Below, piece after piece: positions 61,424-64,000 of a stretch of 64,000 bases of DNA. Location: assembly GCA_030680835.1 (NCBI GenBank), contig JAUXUD010000027.1, positions 1-64,000 on the forward strand. The letters run 5' to 3'. The position numbers and the translations under genes were made by a program. Position 1 is the stretch's first letter, and each line of letters opens with the position of its first letter. The notes below the pieces were generated by a model that did not search any database, was not told the DNA's origin, and saw only the letters and a list, made by a program, of their open reading frames with translations. Source of the stretch: Bacteroidota bacterium. Its GTDB lineage: Bacteria > Bacteroidota > Bacteroidia > UKL13-3.

Positions 61424-63017
61424 ACACTTCGCTTACCTCTTGTTAAGCCTTTTGAGTGCATTGTTGTTAACAATGGCATGGCAGCCTTTTAAAATTTTGC
61501 CACTGGCATTTTTGGGTTTTGTTCCATTGCTGATCCTTGAAAAAAGGATTAGAAAAGAGCAGGAAAATTCACATGCCTGGGTATTTATTTATGTTTGGTT
61601 ATCATTTTTAACCTGGAACATAGGAACTGTTTGGTGGGTATGGAACTCGAGCGCCGGAGGAGCAATGGCTGCATTTGTTATTAACAGTTTGCCCATGGTA
61701 TTGCCCTTTACTTTTTATCATCTCAAAAATTTGCGCAATGGCAAAGAAAACTTCATCCTGCTGGTATCCTTTTGGATTGCGATGGAATTATTGCAGTTTC
61801 ACTGGGATCTTGCATTCCCATGGCTACTGTTGGGGAATGTATTCAGCTATTTACCGGCCAGCGTTCAATGGTACGAATATACAGGCGTCTTGGGGGGTAG
61901 CTTATGGATATTAATATTTAATATTCAGGTTTTTGGTTTGATGGAGAAATGGCATCTGCAAACCAGGCAGGCAAATATAAACAAGCTGCTTAATAAAATA
62001 TTTTTTTACTTTCTGACGCCCTTGTTTTTATCTGTATATATCCTTTATAATCGTCCGCAAACAGATAAAAACAATGCTGTTTATGCAGATATGGTTTTGG
62101 TTCAACCCAACCTCGATCCATACAGCGACAAGTTTGGGGGTATGAGTGGTGATGAGCAGTTAAGAAAAATGTTGTTGATGGCAGAATCGAAAATGGATAG
62201 CTTAACACAGTTTATTTTACTACCCGAAACTGCGCTGCAAGGTGGTATTGCAGAAAACAACCTGCCTGAAGAACCCCTGATTCAGTTACTGAAATACTTT
62301 TTAAGTACGCATCCCGAAGTAAGTATTTTAAGCGGAATGGATTCGTACCGCTTGTATGATGCTAAGGAACCCAGGCCCATTACAGCAAGGCAGGTAAGAA
62401 AAGAACCCCGGTATTACGATTCTTATAATGCGGCTCTGTTCATAAACAAATACGATTCGTTGCAGGTTTATCACAAAAACAAACTGGTACCCGGTGTTGA
62501 AAAAATGCCCTATCCTCAGGTATTTGGATTTCTTGAAAAATATGCCATTAATTTAGGAGGCACATCGGGCAGTTTGGGGAGCGATGGCGTAAGCAAGGTG
62601 TTTAACAATTACCATAAAATCGGACTCGCTCCAATTATTTGTTATGAAAGTGTGTTTGCAGAATTTACAGCCTCTTATGTAAAACAGGGAGCCAAAATTT
62701 TATGTGTAATTACCAACGATGGCTGGTGGGGAAACACACCGGGTTACCATCAGCATTTTGATTATGCACGCCTGAGAGCCATTGAAAACCGGCGCTTTAT
62801 AGCCAGGGCTGCCAATACCGGTTTAAGCGGATTTATTGACGCTGAAGGTAATATTATACAGCAAAGTGAATGGTGGAAAGAAAGCGTTTTAAGAATGAAG
62901 GTTCCGGTTTTAAATGAACAAACTTTTTACACCGAACATGGGGATTGGATTGCATACCTGCTTTTGTTTGTACTGGGTTTTGAACTGATGGGTTTGTGGA
63001 GAATGAAAATGAATTGA
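61395..63017 (+). CDS. lnt: apolipoprotein N-acyltransferase
   Basis: 540 residues: about seven N-terminal membrane segments (AYLLLSLLSALLLTMAWQP onwards) and a periplasmic nitrilase-like domain with the Glu-Lys-Cys triad: LLPETALQGG, VYHKNKLVPGVEKMP and PIICYESVFAEF. NDGWWGNTPGYHQHF is also typical. Lnt adds the third acyl chain to lipoproteins. The start is a TTG near 61395 or a close downstream TTG, within the rsmI end; no ATG fits. It should be coupled to rsmI translation. It ends 4 nt before the stop of a convergent secreted-protein gene. Confidence 0.94.
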   Translation: MYLLFQGKNKHFAYLLLSLLSALLLTMAWQPFKILPLAFLGFVPLLILEKRIRKEQENSHAWVFIYVWLSFLTWNIGTVWWVWNSSAGGAMAAFVINSLPMVLPFTFYHLKNLRNGKENFILLVSFWIAMELLQFHWDLAFPWLLLGNVFSYLPASVQWYEYTGVLGGSLWILIFNIQVFGLMEKWHLQTRQANINKLLNKIFFYFLTPLFLSVYILYNRPQTDKNNAVYADMVLVQPNLDPYSDKFGGMSGDEQLRKMLLMAESKMDSLTQFILLPETALQGGIAENNLPEEPLIQLLKYFLSTHPEVSILSGMDSYRLYDAKEPRPITARQVRKEPRYYDSYNAALFINKYDSLQVYHKNKLVPGVEKMPYPQVFGFLEKYAINLGGTSGSLGSDGVSKVFNNYHKIGLAPIICYESVFAEFTASYVKQGAKILCVITNDGWWGNTPGYHQHFDYARLRAIENRRFIARAANTGLSGFIDAEGNIIQQSEWWKESVLRMKVPVLNEQTFYTEHGDWIAYLLLFVLGFELMGLWRMKMN

Positions 63018-63021
63018 TGCA

Positions 63022-64000
63022 TTAATTCCCACCCACAACAAATGTTTTCTGAAACCGGTAAGTTTCACCTTGTAAATTAAAGACTTCAAAATGGGCAATA
63101 TAAACTCCTGTCAATGCTTTTGCCCCATTATCGGTGATGCCATTCCAGCTGATTTCGCCTTGGGTACCCAGGTAATAATTATTGCAAACAAGTTTAACCC
63201 TATTGCCACTGCTGTTATAAATTTCAATCTTGCCCAAATTGCTATTGCTTCCCAGTTTATAAGTAAAGGTAAGTATATCTTTATATCCATCTCCATCCGG
63301 ACTAAAAACTTCAGGGTCGATATTAAATGAACCTTGTGGTTTTGTTACGGTAAATTGTGAATTGCGATATGCGGGTGTGGCATAAGCATTATTGCTGCTT
63401 GCTGATGCCCAATTGGTAGGATCGTTGCTGTTGCGAAACGGATTGATGCGCTCCAAACTCACACCTTCAGTATTGGTAAGCAATTCAAAATGCATTTTTT
63501 CTGAATAAATGAACTGATCATATATTTTACCTGAACTATTTATTAATATTATGGAGCCGGCATCATCATTCATAGGAGGAAGTTTATTTTCCAGTATCTG
63601 GTTTCTATTAGGAGTTGGGTATATCTTTAATAAGTCGGGAATATTTTCTGTGATTGCGAGGTATTGTTTGGGGCCTATTATCCATCCTTTACCACCCAAA
63701 TGCACCGACTCGGCTACCTGAAAATTTTCGTCAAACCGGGCTAATAAAAAGGGATTCACGTCAATATATTTTTCACTTCGGTTAAACAGTTCCACAAAAT
63801 CATATCCATTTAAATACGGGTTAAACAACACTTCATTGATAATGACATCGCCACTATCCGCTTTATGTGGCATCCCAAAGTCTGCGTTGTTTTCATCGCT
63901 GACTAAATTTCCTGCACAATCCACAATACTATCCATTCGTATGTGATAGATTGAGAAGGTATCAAATGCTTTTGTAAAAATAAATTCAATTTGGTTCAGC
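63022..64000 (-). CDS. secreted protein with lamin-tail and FlgD-Ig-like domains, partial
   Basis: The frame is open from the window edge to the stop at 63022 (326 codons), so the true N-terminus is outside; the ATG at 63936 is internal. A lamin-tail domain is seen (DVIINEVLFNPYLNGYDFVE, GVSLERINPFRNSNDPTNWA). The C-terminus (FNIDPEVFSPDGDGYKDILT ... GEISWNGITDNGAKALTGVY) is a FlgD-Ig/CHU-C-like domain that often serves as the T9SS type B-like or structural end. A large surface protein is likely. No enzymatic motif is visible in this part. Confidence 0.87.
   Translation of the reverse strand, partial: LNQIEFIFTKAFDTFSIYHIRMDSIVDCAGNLVSDENNADFGMPHKADSGDVIINEVLFNPYLNGYDFVELFNRSEKYIDVNPFLLARFDENFQVAESVHLGGKGWIIGPKQYLAITENIPDLLKIYPTPNRNQILENKLPPMNDDAGSIILINSSGKIYDQFIYSEKMHFELLTNTEGVSLERINPFRNSNDPTNWASASSNNAYATPAYRNSQFTVTKPQGSFNIDPEVFSPDGDGYKDILTFTYKLGSNSNLGKIEIYNSSGNRVKLVCNNYYLGTQGEISWNGITDNGAKALTGVYIAHFEVFNLQGETYRFQKTFVVGGN

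Noticed and set aside
1-64000. CRISPR array, tRNA, rRNA, transposase or prophage genes
   Set aside because: I looked for regular spaced repeats, cloverleaf-type blocks and transposase or integrase motifs and found none. The repeats present are hairpin words, not evenly spaced units. ORF6N alone is not evidence of a prophage.

Overview
The window is chromosomal DNA from a member of the Bacteroidota. Three things point there. Secreted proteins end in type IX secretion (T9SS) sorting domains. Exact or near matches to the phylum-specific promoter element TAnnTTTG lie upstream of many genes. The hypothetical families are typical of the phylum (DUF2795-, DUF4286-, DUF4292-, DUF5723- and DUF6427-like proteins, ORF6N, WG repeats, choice-of-anchor V). 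Base composition looks AT-rich by eye; I did not compute it. I cannot assign a class or genus. I see no rRNA, tRNA, transposase, prophage or CRISPR array. Both ends cut a gene: the 5' end of a PKD-type secreted protein is kept at the left (only its N-terminal part is present), and the C-terminal part of a lamin-tail/FlgD-Ig secreted protein is kept at the right.

Layout. 1-5.3 kb: a partial secreted protein, then a two-gene split cobalamin-dependent methionine synthase (metH) preceded by a SAM-I (S-box) riboswitch, all on the minus strand. 5.4-8.3 kb: a hicBA toxin-antitoxin module between two 33-nt direct repeats, with hicA broken at a T7 run, then a DEAD-box helicase with an RGG/Gly-rich tail. 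8.4-15 kb: lipoprotein, orphan PaaD-like protein, rhomboid protease, FGE-like protein, and an ECF sigma factor gene translationally coupled to an unusual membrane protein that ends in a T9SS sorting domain. 15-24 kb: ORF6N protein, uvrA, membrane and DUF218 proteins, hflX. 24-29 kb: a cassette of GT2 glycosyltransferase, methyltransferase and a three-module GT/TPR fusion. 29-43 kb: degenerate Fic-HTH protein, menE, and the cell-envelope run flippase-dut-nucleotidyltransferase-TPR-DUF4292-EnvC, then TPR/DUF4286 and a small unknown two-gene unit behind a motif-rich leader. 43-64 kb: rpoN, M6 protease, comF, DUF5723 protein, glutathione peroxidase, ispH, pgk, menCA, ClC channel, response regulator, purE, DedA, FkbM, rsmI, lnt.

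How the genes fit together. The metabolic content is housekeeping: methionine, menaquinone (menE, menC, menA, with ispH supplying isoprenoid), purine (purE), glycolysis (pgk), nucleotide hygiene (dut), DNA repair (uvrA), ribosome care (hflX, rsmI, deaD) and lipoprotein maturation (lnt). Around these sit many surface or secreted proteins that depend on T9SS.

The less ordinary content is of three kinds: (i) the ECF sigma / T9SS-CTD membrane protein pair; (ii) intergenic inverted repeats built from short words (TTAGC, CTACAAAG, GGTCTATGG, GGCAGAGGG, a 68-nt palindrome), one of which also appears in frame inside metH; (iii) paired TTTAAAC motifs about two helical turns apart in the two longest AT-rich leaders. 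Convergent genes often end within 4 nt of each other or overlap.
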